DNA of 53,464 bases from CAWEFA01 sp963808135. GTDB lineage: Bacteria; Bacteroidota; Bacteroidia; Bacteroidales; DTGW01. Positions 1-8,794 of the stretch are shown here, piece after piece (position 1 is the first letter of the stretch; each line of letters begins with the position of its first letter). Made by a program: the position numbers and the translations under genes. Location: contig CAWEFA010000030.1 in assembly GCA_963808135.1 (NCBI GenBank), positions 1 through 53,464 on the forward strand, in the 5' to 3' direction. The notes beneath the pieces were generated by a model. The model had not been told where the DNA came from. It saw only the letters and a program-made list of their open reading frames with translations, and did no database searches.

Positions 1-57
1 TGGACATTTTTGATGCTATTTTTTACTCAAACTATTCTAATGGACATTTTTGATGCT
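1..57. repeat. Duplicated 17-bp IS end sequence
   Basis: The 17-mer TGGACATTTTTGATGCT occurs at 1-17 and again, identically, at 41-57. A related inverted copy lies at 1190-1206; read on the other strand it is TGGACAAAAATGATGCT, matching at about 13 of 17 positions. These look like the terminal inverted repeats of the insertion sequence at the contig start, with the left end doubled at a 40-bp spacing. The contig begins on the first base of the repeat, as expected where an assembler stops at a multicopy element. Confidence 0.7.
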
Positions 58-197
58 GTTTATTTTTGCTTATTATCAATTCATATTTTATAAAACACGA
101 TATTTGAAATGTCAAGTAAGCAGAAACAGGCTCTGCTGGGGAGCAACCTGTCAGGAATATCTTGACCGATCGAAGTATTCGAGAAGGCTGGCTTACG

Positions 198-1138
198 TCA
201 GCCATTCTTTTTTAATACTTTGAGAGCCGATTCCTTTAAAAACCCATTTATGAACTTTTCTTTACGCTGTCTGCTTAAACCATTGTGATTACGCAATTTG
301 TTTTTCAAATCTGTAAATGTTCCCTCTAATTGATTGTTTGTGTTGGGCAAACCTAAATCCATATTATCATACCAGGTAAAAAGATATTGCTTGTTTCTTT
401 CAAGGCTCATGTATGCACTTCTTATGCGTTTATGAACATATCGGCTTCTCCCTGTTTCAGGGTTCATAGCCCGTTCATTGATGTAATTCTTCCATCTGTT
501 ATACCATTCGTCAAGCATTCCAAAGAAACTTTCTTTATCAGTTTTAGGCAATAAATGAATTATCTCTTTCAGCTCAATAGATGCCTCAATACGTGGTTTT
601 CGAGTTATATACCGGGTTACAATTGCCACTTGATGAAATTGGCACATTTGTATGGGATATTCTGCTAAAGCTTTGAAAAGCCCCTTACGTCCATCACAAA
701 CTATGCCCCTTATTTGCATGCCTTGCTCCTTGAGATAATGGACACCTTCTACATATCCAGCTATGGTCTCATATTTGACAAATTTCCAATAAAGATGATG
801 CCCTTTTGTATCTTTGAATACCATAACCCCAAAACTGCGCCCGAAATAAGTAGTATCCATTAAAATAATGCTTTCTTTTGCTTTATGGTACTGCAATTTT
901 ATTGATACCTTATCAAGGTGTCGTTGTATTGTTTTTAAAGATGTACCATACTTTTGGGCTAATTGTTGATAGGTTTGCTTACCTTCTGTATATTCTTGCC
1001 AAAGAACTTGATTGTTAATCCTGTCGCCACCCATAAACTGTTTGCCACAGGCATGACATTTGTACCTTTGTATTCCTTTTATTTTACCACTTCTCTTGGT
1101 AATTTTTGAACCACAGTAATAGCAATTTTTTTATTCAT
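198..1138 (-). CDS. IS256-family-like transposase, zinc-ribbon variant, reading frame split near the start
   Basis: This is a DDE-type transposase. The frame ending at 198 gives 278 residues from 1034, with an N-terminal helix-turn-helix-like stretch (YQQLAQKYGTSLKTIQRHL), the catalytic segments DTTYFGR, CDGRKGL and CQFH, and a C-terminal NNQLEGTF motif typical of MULE/IS256-type cores. The same frame continues upstream as a zinc ribbon with two CxxC pairs (NCYYCGS and KCHACGK), but it has no start codon before a stop. An ATG at 1138 lies in another frame, and a run of seven A (1126-1132 on the coding strand) sits between them. A -1 slip there would give one intact protein starting MNKKNCYYCG. 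It is either programmed or transcriptional slippage, or a one-base error or mutation. I am confident of the transposase and unsure about the N-terminus. Confidence 0.8.
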
Positions 1139-1193
1139 AGCTTTCAATTTCATCAAAGCTATTGAAATACTACCTTTGAACTATATGGTAGCA

Positions 1194-2210
1194 TCATTTT
1201 TGTCCATTAAGTCCAAAATGATTGTGGCTGTGCCTAAGTTTAAGAACTTCAAATTTCACATAAGCGAGAATGGCTGCACAAAAATGGCTAATTTGTGTAT
1301 TCTCTCTTTTTGTTGGAGACTTGGCAAATGATGCATTGCTTTTGACACTTTTGTGATACTCTTCAACTTTCCATCGTTTTTGATAGATCGAAGTAATTTG
1401 CCCGTATGTTAAGTTGAGGTCGCTTGTAACCAGATAAAGGATGCCTTTGCTTCCATCTCCGTTTTTGAAGACTTGCCTGGCTATTCCGATGGGAAAACCC
1501 ACCTTTTTCAGCCAAACATGAATAATAGCATCGTTTTCCAGTGGCAACGCCTCAATCCTAACATACTTGCCTTCAAGTTTATCATCATGGCTCAAGGCTA
1601 CTTTCCTGTTACCTTTGATGGCCATAACAAAATCAACTCTTATAGATTCTTTTACAAAACACATATTTTCAGACGAACAGAACCAAATATCATTGAGGAC
1701 ATAGCTAAAATTGACGAGATTGTTTCTCACTTGTGTTAATAGTTCCCGATATAAGGCATTTTTGGTTTTCTTGGCTTTGCGTTGTTTCTTCCCTGTCTTT
1801 GGATTGGTTTTTTGTTCTGGTTTGGTAATAAAATCAACTGCCACAGGAAGGTTTGCTTGTTCACTGCAATATTGTGCTGTTATAAAGTTTACCCCTTTCA
1901 CACTCCTTTTTTTAGTGTGGTCAAAATGCCAACATATTAGTGAATTCTCATCTGTATATGGCTTCTCTTGTATAGAGTCGTCTATAGAAATACAACCTTG
2001 GCTATTTTCAATTTCCCTGATAAATGGCTTTACTTCTTTCCAAATACTTTGACTGGAAAAGGCACCTGAAGATAGTAAACGGGTAACTTTGTCGTGGCTA
2101 ATTGCTTTATCTGTCAATGCTGAAAGCCCGGTTGCCGTGCATAAACGCGTGGAGATCATCAGGTAATCTGTATATAAATTTTCAATGACTCTTTGACTAG
2201 CTGTTCTCAT
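1194..2210 (-). pseudogene. IS701/IS4-superfamily DDE transposase, 3' end cut by IS insertion
   Basis: The product is a 338-residue transposase of the IS4 superfamily, closest in my reading to IS701. The DDE core shows ISIDDSIQEKP for the first Asp, LNDIWFCSSENM for the second, and the Y-x2-R-x-x-x-E signature YQKRWKVEEYHKSVK for the Glu region. A lysine-rich linker with NPKTGKKQRKAKKTK is also typical. The last residues (NGQK) are translated from the inverted repeat of the neighbouring element, whereas relatives continue for some tens of residues after the HFxL segment. The C-terminus is therefore replaced. The DDE residues remain, so activity cannot be excluded, but the right IS end is gone. 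The start at 2210 is the first ATG; no clear left inverted repeat was found in 2211-2280. Confidence 0.8.
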
Positions 2211-2282
2211 CGATTTTTTGTCCTAAATTAATATACTTGCGTAACATGAGTTATTAAATAGCAATCAACCGGTAATAAAGAT

Positions 2283-2290
2283 TAATTTCG
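2283..2290 (+). promoter_or_regulatory. Possible Bacteroidota -7 element upstream of typA
   Basis: TAATTTCG is one base off the TAnnTTTG consensus and lies 32 bp before the typA start, in the 112-bp gap between the IS701-like gene and typA. No convincing -33 TTG is seen at the expected distance, so this is only a candidate. Confidence 0.3.
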
Positions 2291-2322
2291 CAGCTTATTT
2301 TATGAAACTGATAAATTAATTT

Positions 2323-3744
2323 ATGCCAGAGATTCGGAATGTTGCAATTATAGCACATGTTGACCACGGAAAAACTACGATGGTCGACAGGATTTTACAA
2401 CAGGTAAAACTATTCAGGGATAACCAGGAAGTACGCGAGTTGCTGCTCGATTCCAACGACCTGGAACGTGAAAGGGGAATAACCATACTGGCAAAAAATG
2501 TTTCGGTAAGATATAAAGGGGTTAAAATAAATATAATCGACACCCCCGGACATTCCGATTTTGGCGGAGAAGTGGAGCGCGTAATCAATATGGCCGATGG
2601 GGTATTGCTGTTAGTCGATGCATTTGAAGGCCCGATGCCACAAACAAGGTTTGTGCTCGAGAAAGCTCTTGAGCTCGGGTTAAAGCCGATTGTTGTAATC
2701 AACAAGGTCGATAAGCCGAATTGTAATCCTGATGAAGTGCATGAAGCGGTTTTTGATCTTATGGCAAGCCTGGATGCAAACGAAGAACAACTAGATTTTC
2801 CTACCATTTTCGGATCATCAAAACTGGGCTGGATGTCCGATAATTGGAGAAAGCCAACCCATGATATCAGTTTTTTGCTCGACACAATTATTGAACATTT
2901 TAAACCGCCGGTTAAAGCGCCCGGCACATTGCAGCTTCAGATTACCTCGCTTGATTATTCATCGTATGTCGGGCGTATTGCAGTTGGCCGAATATTGCGC
3001 GGAAAAATTAAAATGGGACAGCAGGTTTCTATTGTAAAAAAAGACGGAAGTATTGTCAAATCTGTGGTTAAGGAATTATATCTTTTTGAAGGCCTTGCAA
3101 AAGAAAAAGTAAAATTCGAAGTGGAAGCCGGGGAAATTTGTGCCGTGCTTTGCGCTGAAAATTTTGACATCGGCGATACCATAGCAGATTACGAAAACCC
3201 GGAAGGCCTTACTCCTATCCATGTTGACGAGCCCACAATGAGTATGCTGTTTACGATAAACAATTCCCCTTTTGCCGGAAAAGAAGGCCAATATGTTACT
3301 TCAAGGCATATACGTGAAAGACTTTTCAAAGAAACAGAAAAAAACCTTGCACTAAAAGTTGAAGAAACAGATTCTCCTGAAAAATTTTTGGTATATGGCC
3401 GTGGTATATTGCACCTCTCAATATTGGTCGAAACTATGCGCCGGGAAGGTTACGAACTTCAACTCGGCCAGCCTCAGGTAATAGAAAAGATGATTAACGG
3501 TGTGAAACACGAACCTGTTGAAGCGCTTACAATTCATGTCCCGGAGGCTTTTGTTGGGAAAGTAATTGAGATTGTTACAAAGAGAAAAGGCGATTTGCTG
3601 AGCATTGATACAAAAAACGACCGCAAAGTATTAAAATTTTTAATGCCTGCAAGAGGGTTGATAGGATTGACAAACATTGTCCTTACCTCAACAGAAGGGG
3701 AAGCGGTTATCGCGCACCGTTTTAAAGATTATATGCCATGGAAT
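2323..3744 (+). CDS. typA: GTP-binding protein TypA/BipA, 3' truncated at a junction
   Basis: This is a translational GTPase that binds ribosomes and supports 50S assembly and stress or cold growth. G motifs are clear near the N-terminus: AHVDHGKTT (P-loop), RGITI, DTPGHSDFGGEVER and NKVD. Domain II, domain III and the BipA-type domain V (PEAFVGKVIEIVTKRKG, MPARGLIGL) follow. Genuine typA sequence stops after EAVIAHRFKDYMPWN; family members run to about 600 residues, so roughly the last 125 (the C-terminal RNA-binding region) are missing. The frame continues to 3807 only as antisense metG, so that tail is not real protein. An intact typA presumably exists in the source genome, and the break looks like an assembly join. 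Confidence 0.92.
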
Positions 3745-4626
3745 GCCAATAAAGTGTACAAGTTTGGTTTCAGGGTCTTTCCAATATTTTTTCCAATCCT
3801 GTGTTAATTCTTTTGAAGCTGAAATATAACCAATTGGCGCATCGAACCAAACGTATAATACTTTGCCTTCAGCTCCTTTTACGGGAACCGGTATGCCCCA
3901 GTCGAGGTCGCGGCTTACGGCACGCGGTTGCAAACCCTGATCGAGCCATGATTTACACTGCCCGTAAACATTCGATTTCCATTCTTTATGATCTTCAAGA
4001 ATCCACTTGCGCAAAAAAGGTTCGTATTTATCGAGAGGAAGGTACCAATGCTTGGTATCGCATAAAACAGGATGGCTGCCGCTAATGGTCGATTTTGGGT
4101 TTATCAGGTCGGTAGCGTTAAGCGATGAACCGCATTTTTCGCACTGGTCGCCATAAGCTTTGTCATTTCCGCAATTCGGGCATGTGCCTGTTATATACCT
4201 GTCGGCCAGAAACTGATTGGCTTCTTCATCGAAATATTGTTCAGTAACTTTTTCAACAAACTCACCTTTTTCAAGCAACACTTTAAAAAAATCCGATGCG
4301 GTTTCATAGTGTGTTTTATTGGTTGTTCGCGAAAATATGCTGAATGATATTCCGAATTTTATAAAAGATTCATTAATAATTTTATAATATTTATCTACAA
4401 TTTGCTGGGGATTTACATCTTCCCGCCTGGCTTTAAGCGTAATAGGAACGCCATGTTCGTCAGTACCGCAAACAAAAATTACATCTTTGCCTTTTAATTT
4501 CAGGTACCTTACATAAATGTCGGCAGGGATATAAACACCGGCCAAATGACCAATATGAACGGGGCCATTGGCATAAGGCAACGCTGCGGTTACGGTATAT
4601 CGTTTGAATTCTTTCGCCATAATCAT
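3745..4626 (-). CDS. metG: Methionyl-tRNA synthetase, N-terminal part only, truncated at a junction
   Basis: This is a class I aminoacyl-tRNA synthetase that charges tRNA-Met in the cytoplasm. The N-terminal Rossmann part is present: PYANGPVHIGHLAG carries the HIGH motif, and the connective peptide has a zinc knuckle (CPNC...CEKC). YVWFDAPIGYISASKE and KLVHFIG match the family. The sequence expected next (KDNIVFH-like) is absent; after FIG the frame runs into antisense typA. About 294 residues remain, and the KMSKS loop, anticodon-binding domain and C-terminal dimer domain are lost. Bacteroidota MetRS is usually near 680-700 residues. The gene is essential, so a real disruption is unlikely. 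An alternative start two codons downstream (MAKEF) is plausible. Confidence 0.93.
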
Positions 4627-4741
4627 TAAAAATTTATCTGAAGAAAATTATTAGTATCCATCTTAAAAAACTAAGATTTACAAAAAAGGTAAAGATAAAC
4701 ACAAAATCATAAATCGGTTTCAGGAAGTAGTGCAAAGAGTT

Positions 4742-4749
4742 TAACTTTG
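4742..4749 (+). promoter_or_regulatory. Candidate promoter for the S66 peptidase gene (-7 TAACTTTG)
   Basis: TAACTTTG is an exact match to the Bacteroidota -7 consensus TAnnTTTG, 53 bp before the start at 4803. It lies in the 176-bp divergent region (4627-4802) between metG and the peptidase gene. No strong -33 element is visible, and nothing else was recognised in that gap. Confidence 0.45.
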
Positions 4750-4802
4750 CATAATCAATTATTGAAAAATACAACATTAGCAAAATATATTTAAATAAGC
4801 CA

Positions 4803-5705
4803 ATGATAACGCCTCAATACCTCAAGCCCGGCGATAAAATAGGATTTGTAGCGCCATCGCGCAGTATAACGCCTCAAGAGCTTGAAAAAGCTGTTGAATT
4901 AACGGAATCATATAAATTGCAAGTTATATTGGGAAATAATATTTATAAAAAAAGAAACCAGTTTTCAGGCACTGACCAGCAACGCGCCTCGGATATGCAA
5001 AAGTTTATGGATGACCCTGAAATCAGGGCAATTATTTGCGTAAGGGGAGGATATGGCGCTATCAGGACTATGCAGCATTTGAATTTCGAAACATTTAAAC
5101 AAAACCCGAAATGGATAATCGGTTTTAGCGATATTACGGTATTTCATTCCTATATTAACACCAACTTGGAAATTGAAACTATTCATGGCCCTATGCCTTA
5201 CAGCTTTGGAGTTGATAATAAGGATCAGGAATCGGTTCACAAACTTTTCAATATCCTTTTCGGGAAAAAACTGGAATATATTTTTGAATCGAATAGATTA
5301 AATTCAAAAGGTAAGGCAAAGGGTATCCTTACAGGAGGAAATCTTTCAGTTTTGTACAGTTTGCGGGGAACCCCCGCAGATATTAATACTGATGGGAAAA
5401 TTCTTTTTATTGAGGATTTAGATGAATATCTCTATCATATCGATCGGATGATGAAAAATTTTAAGTACGGAAAAAAATTACAACAGTTAAAAGGCGTTTT
5501 AATTGGCGATATGATAGAGATGAAAGATAATGCCACATCATTCGGGAAAAATGCTTATGAAATTATTGCAGATGTGTTATCGGAGTTGAAAATTCCAGTT
5601 TCATTCGGTTTTCCTGCCGGGCATGGTTACCAGAACTGGCCGTTAATTATGGGACGTAAAGTTACCCTTGATGTTGGCGACAATTGCAGTTTAAAATTTC
5701 AATAA
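4803..5705 (+). CDS. LD-carboxypeptidase, peptidase family S66 (LdcA/MccF-like)
   Basis: This is a serine peptidase of family S66. Relatives either remove the terminal D-Ala from murein tetrapeptides during peptidoglycan recycling (LdcA) or hydrolyse microcin C-type compounds (MccF). At 300 residues it has the family length. The catalytic triad can be placed at Ser109 in IIGFSDIT, Glu204 in FIEDLDE and His274 in PAGHG. The oxyanion-region motif RGGYGAIR (81-88) and HGPM (128-131) are also present. There is no signal peptide, so it is cytoplasmic. It is followed after 37 bp by hypA on the same strand, but no functional link is evident. The sequence alone does not separate LdcA from MccF substrates. 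Confidence 0.9.
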   Translation: MITPQYLKPGDKIGFVAPSRSITPQELEKAVELTESYKLQVILGNNIYKKRNQFSGTDQQRASDMQKFMDDPEIRAIICVRGGYGAIRTMQHLNFETFKQNPKWIIGFSDITVFHSYINTNLEIETIHGPMPYSFGVDNKDQESVHKLFNILFGKKLEYIFESNRLNSKGKAKGILTGGNLSVLYSLRGTPADINTDGKILFIEDLDEYLYHIDRMMKNFKYGKKLQQLKGVLIGDMIEMKDNATSFGKNAYEIIADVLSELKIPVSFGFPAGHGYQNWPLIMGRKVTLDVGDNCSLKFQ

Positions 5706-5742
5706 GCGATTATTATAATGCTGTTTTAAAGGGATAATTGCT

Positions 5743-6087
5743 ATGCACGAAGTTTCTTTAGCCCAATCTATAATTTCAACAGTCGAAAATTCGCTCCCCA
5801 AAGATTTCTCGAAAAAAATTGTTTCAGTACATCTTAATGTTGGTGTTTTAAGCGGTATTGAAAGAGATGCCCTGGCGTTTGCTTTTTCAATAATAAAAAA
5901 TGAATCGAAACTTAACAAAGCCGAAATTATTATTGAAACAATTAACGGATTTGTAACCTGTAACGAATGTAACAATCAATTTGAAATGAATGAATTCGGA
6001 ATTCCTTGTCCTGCTTGTGGCAGTTTTTCATTACATATTACGAAAGGAAAAGAAATGAAAGTTACTCATATTGAAGTTGAAGATTAG
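5743..6087 (+). CDS. hypA: HypA-like nickel-binding hydrogenase maturation protein
   Basis: This is a 114-residue HypA/HybF family protein that helps deliver nickel to [NiFe]-hydrogenase or urease. It begins with the diagnostic MHE, in which His2 is the nickel ligand, and carries a zinc site of two CxxC pairs at Cys73/Cys76 (CNEC) and Cys89/Cys92 (CPAC). Family length is 110-120 residues, so it is complete. No hypB, hypC-F, hydrogenase or urease gene lies in this window; the neighbours are a peptidase and a kinase-like gene. Its partners must be elsewhere in the genome, or it serves another nickel enzyme. The family assignment is secure and the physiological client is unknown. Confidence 0.93.
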   Translation: MHEVSLAQSIISTVENSLPKDFSKKIVSVHLNVGVLSGIERDALAFAFSIIKNESKLNKAEIIIETINGFVTCNECNNQFEMNEFGIPCPACGSFSLHITKGKEMKVTHIEVED

Positions 6088-6230
6088 TTGAATTTGTTTT
6101 AATTTCATTTCTAATTCCATATAATTATATAAATATCATCGGATAAACTTAACTTTTTATGCATTTTTATTGATTTCTTTTATAATATATATTAACTTTA
6201 ATAGCTGCTGAAAAATATAAAATAATAACA

Positions 6231-6920
6231 ATGCAAAGCGATTTATTACATTATCTGCAAAAAAGATATGAAGGATCGCCTGCAAAAAAAACAGGGACTG
6301 GGCCGGTTATAACTATTTCACGCGAATATGGATGTCCGGCAAAAGTTATAGCCCAAAAATTAGCCGATATACTTTCAAATAAAAAGAATCAGTTTGGAGA
6401 AAAACATTGCTGGAAATGCTATAGCAAAGAAATTATGGATGAAACAGCAAAACATCTTCAGATAAGTCCTTCAAATATAAAATACGTGTTTGATTATCAA
6501 AAAAAAGGGGCGCTGGAAGATTTTTTTAGCTCCTTCTCTCAATTTTATCAGAGCGATAAAAAAATTAGAAATACGGTAGGCAAAGTAGTCAGGGAAATTG
6601 CCGAGCAGGGACATGCCATTATTGTAGGTCGCGGTGGGATTGCAATTACAAGAGATATAACCAATTCATTGCATATAAATCTTGTAGCCCCACTTGATTG
6701 GCGCGCTGTTGTATTAAGCGAAAAATATAACATAACCTTTGAAAATGCAAAAGCCACAGCTATTGAAATTGATAGGAAAAGAAAAGAATTCCGTAATTAT
6801 TTTGAAGGGAAAAATACCGATTATACTTTTCCGGATATTACAATTAATTGCATGACATTTACTGTTGATGAAATTGTTGAAACGATTACTAAAATTGCAG
6901 AACAGAGAGACATCATTTAA
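6231..6920 (+). CDS. Cytidylate kinase-like family protein
   Basis: This 229-residue protein belongs to the cytidylate kinase-like P-loop family (Cytidylate_kin2 type), which differs from canonical Cmk. TISREYGCPAKVIAQKLAD at the N-terminus replaces the usual Walker A loop, and IIVGRGGIAIT is the second characteristic motif. A lid-like basic stretch (EIDRKRKEFRNYFEG) follows. Such proteins are presumed nucleotide-dependent phosphotransferases, but the substrate is usually unknown. It stands alone, 143 bp after hypA, with AT-rich gaps on either side. A role in pyrimidine nucleotide metabolism is only inferred from the fold. Confidence 0.8.
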   Translation: MQSDLLHYLQKRYEGSPAKKTGTGPVITISREYGCPAKVIAQKLADILSNKKNQFGEKHCWKCYSKEIMDETAKHLQISPSNIKYVFDYQKKGALEDFFSSFSQFYQSDKKIRNTVGKVVREIAEQGHAIIVGRGGIAITRDITNSLHINLVAPLDWRAVVLSEKYNITFENAKATAIEIDRKRKEFRNYFEGKNTDYTFPDITINCMTFTVDEIVETITKIAEQRDII

Positions 6921-7274
6921 TAACCATTCAAGTTTTAAGAATTTTTAGCAATTGGATTTTTGCTATGCTTTAAGTTCTCTATTTATAATGTGTTCGATGA
7001 ATTACAATCCATATTATTTGCCTAAAAAACATCTGAATTCCTTTCGATTACTGCAAAAGTTATTAACAATTTAACATTTTATTTTCTTAAACACCCTAAT
7101 TTTGCTGGTTTGCATGTGGGGATAAATATTGTTATTATATCCAGCGATTTTTTGTAAAAACTTTATATTATTGCAGGTCTTTTAAGATGCCTTATGGAAT
7201 CACCAGATTGTTTGGGTGTCTTACTAGCCTGAAATAGTTTTTGAAGCGTTTAATATTTTAAATGAAACCAAAAA
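6921..7274 (+). promoter_or_regulatory. Intergenic region with candidate promoter upstream of the aminomutase gene
   Basis: This 354-bp AT-rich gap contains no gene. TAATTTTG at 7097-7104 matches the TAnnTTTG -7 element. If it is used, the aminomutase transcript would carry an untranslated leader of about 165 nt. No known riboswitch motif was recognised in that leader. Confidence 0.4.
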
Positions 7275-8537
7275 ATGAAAAATGTATGCATGAATGAAGC
7301 GCCCAAACATCTTGAGGTTGATATTGAAGAAGCAGAACCTCCGAGTCAACGATTAATTACCAGTGATCAAATAGGTTTCTTAAATGAAACTTCTGTTTTT
7401 CGAAAATCAAATGATAAAATAGGTTATAGCAAGCAGTCGTTTGAATTTTATAAAAGAAACTTTCCAAACAGTAATCCTATCGACTGGTGCAGTTGGCAGT
7501 GGCAAATACGCAACAGCGTTACAACTACCTCACAATTAGAAAAACTTATACACCTTACCGACGAAGAAATCAAACCGTCAGAAGGCAAAACAGACTCCCT
7601 TCCTTTAAGAATTACCCCTTATTATGCAAGCCTTTTGCATTCATATGCAATTCGCAAATCGGTAATACCAACGTTTTATGAAATGATCCTTTCTGATGGT
7701 GAAGCCAGCGACCCGCTATTAGAAGAACACAGTAGTCCTGTTTCAAATATTGTACACCGTTACCCCGACAGGGTATTATTTCTGATAACCGGATTTTGTT
7801 CAACATATTGCCGTTACTGTACGCGTTCGCATATGGTAGCGAAGGATAAATGCCATATCGGGATTAAAGCATGGTCCCCGGCATTGGAATATATCCGCAA
7901 TCATACTGAAATTCGCGATGTACTTATTTCAGGCGGCGATCCCTTAACAATGCCCGATTCGCATATCGAATACCTATTATCGAATTTAAGGACTATACCA
8001 CATTTAGAAATTATAAGGATCGGTACAAAAGTGCCGGTTGTTTTGCCGCAAAGGATAACCCGCACATTTGTCAATATTTTAAAAAAATATGCCCCGTTAT
8101 ACATGAGTATTCATTTTACCCATCCTGATGAGTTAACAACTGAAGTTTCCGAAGCTTGCAATCGACTGGCTGATGGTGGTATTCCGCTCGGAAGCCAGAC
8201 GGTACTTTTAAAAGAAATCAACGATAATGTTGATACCATGAAAAAGCTGATGCAGGGATTGTTGAAAATAAGGGTAAGGCCATATTATATTTATCAGTGC
8301 GACCCAATACTGGGTTCCGGCCATTTTCGCACACCTGTTGAAAAAGGCCTTGAAATTATAGCTGGGCTCAGAGGGCATACTACAGGCTATGCTGTGCCTC
8401 ATTATGTAATTGACGCTCCCGGCGGCGGTGGAAAAATTCCGCTTTTACCGGGATATTTTGCTGGGCGCGATAAATGCGATGTCCTGCTTCGAAATTATGA
8501 GGGCAATATTTATCGTTACCCCGATATTTTAAAATAA
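7275..8537 (+). CDS. kamA: Lysine 2,3-aminomutase family radical SAM enzyme
   Basis: This radical SAM, PLP-dependent enzyme moves the alpha-amino group of L-lysine to C3, giving beta-lysine. The [4Fe-4S]-binding CxxxCxxC is Cys175/179/182 in FCSTYCRYCTRSH. The PLP lysine is Lys387 in APGGGGK. The two aspartates that select lysine as substrate in the clostridial enzyme correspond to Asp343 (YQCDPILGSGHF) and Asp380 (VIDAPGGGG), so lysine rather than glutamate is the likely substrate. At 420 residues it is full length, with about 40 N-terminal residues outside the core. No beta-lysine acetyltransferase (ablB) or lysine fermentation gene is adjacent, so beta-lysine could serve as osmolyte precursor or catabolic intermediate. 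The start at 7275 is the first ATG; Met6 is possible. Confidence 0.88.
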   Translation: MKNVCMNEAPKHLEVDIEEAEPPSQRLITSDQIGFLNETSVFRKSNDKIGYSKQSFEFYKRNFPNSNPIDWCSWQWQIRNSVTTTSQLEKLIHLTDEEIKPSEGKTDSLPLRITPYYASLLHSYAIRKSVIPTFYEMILSDGEASDPLLEEHSSPVSNIVHRYPDRVLFLITGFCSTYCRYCTRSHMVAKDKCHIGIKAWSPALEYIRNHTEIRDVLISGGDPLTMPDSHIEYLLSNLRTIPHLEIIRIGTKVPVVLPQRITRTFVNILKKYAPLYMSIHFTHPDELTTEVSEACNRLADGGIPLGSQTVLLKEINDNVDTMKKLMQGLLKIRVRPYYIYQCDPILGSGHFRTPVEKGLEIIAGLRGHTTGYAVPHYVIDAPGGGGKIPLLPGYFAGRDKCDVLLRNYEGNIYRYPDILK

Positions 8538-8626
8538 AATTTGCCATTAGAATAAAAGCAAACTGATGGCAAATCATAGTTTCATTGAACCCCACGAATC
8601 CTGATAAATGTCGGGATCGGAACTCG

Positions 8627-8683
8627 AAAGCAAGGGTTGTAAAAATTCAGTACCAACAGGAATTTTACAACCCTTGCTTTTTT
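8627..8683 (+). terminator. Strong intrinsic terminator after the aminomutase gene
   Basis: Arms 8627-8648 and 8660-8680 are complementary over about 21 bp, with one unpaired base and an 11-nt loop. A run of six T (8678-8683) follows. It lies 89 bp after the aminomutase stop. A smaller hairpin (ATCCTGA 8598-8604 with TCGGGAT 8611-8617) precedes it. Confidence 0.9.
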
Positions 8684-8794
8684 AATTCTTTCAAAATGTG
8701 ATAATTTGACGAAAGTATAAGCTGAAACAACGCACTCGAAAACCATTTCGAAACATGGTTACGCTTGTCATAAACAATCATCAAATAATACATA

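Larger units (their letters stand above)
1..1206 (-). mobile_element. Insertion sequence, IS256-like with zinc-ribbon transposase
   Basis: The element is bounded by inverted repeats at 1-17 or 41-57 on the left and 1190-1206 on the right, and carries one transposase gene on the minus strand. Its right repeat lies inside the 3' end of the neighbouring IS701-like transposase gene, so it inserted into that older element. No target-site duplication can be checked because the left flank is missing or ambiguous. Positions 58-197, between the left end and the transposase stop, hold no gene that I can see. The family assignment rests on the transposase only. Confidence 0.65.

Noticed and set aside
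1473..2052. Plus-strand frames within the IS701-like element
   Set aside because: They are antisense to a clear transposase and have no recognisable features.
3745..3807. typA continuing to the stop at 3807 as a 494-residue protein
   Set aside because: The last 20 or so codons are antisense metG, not TypA sequence.
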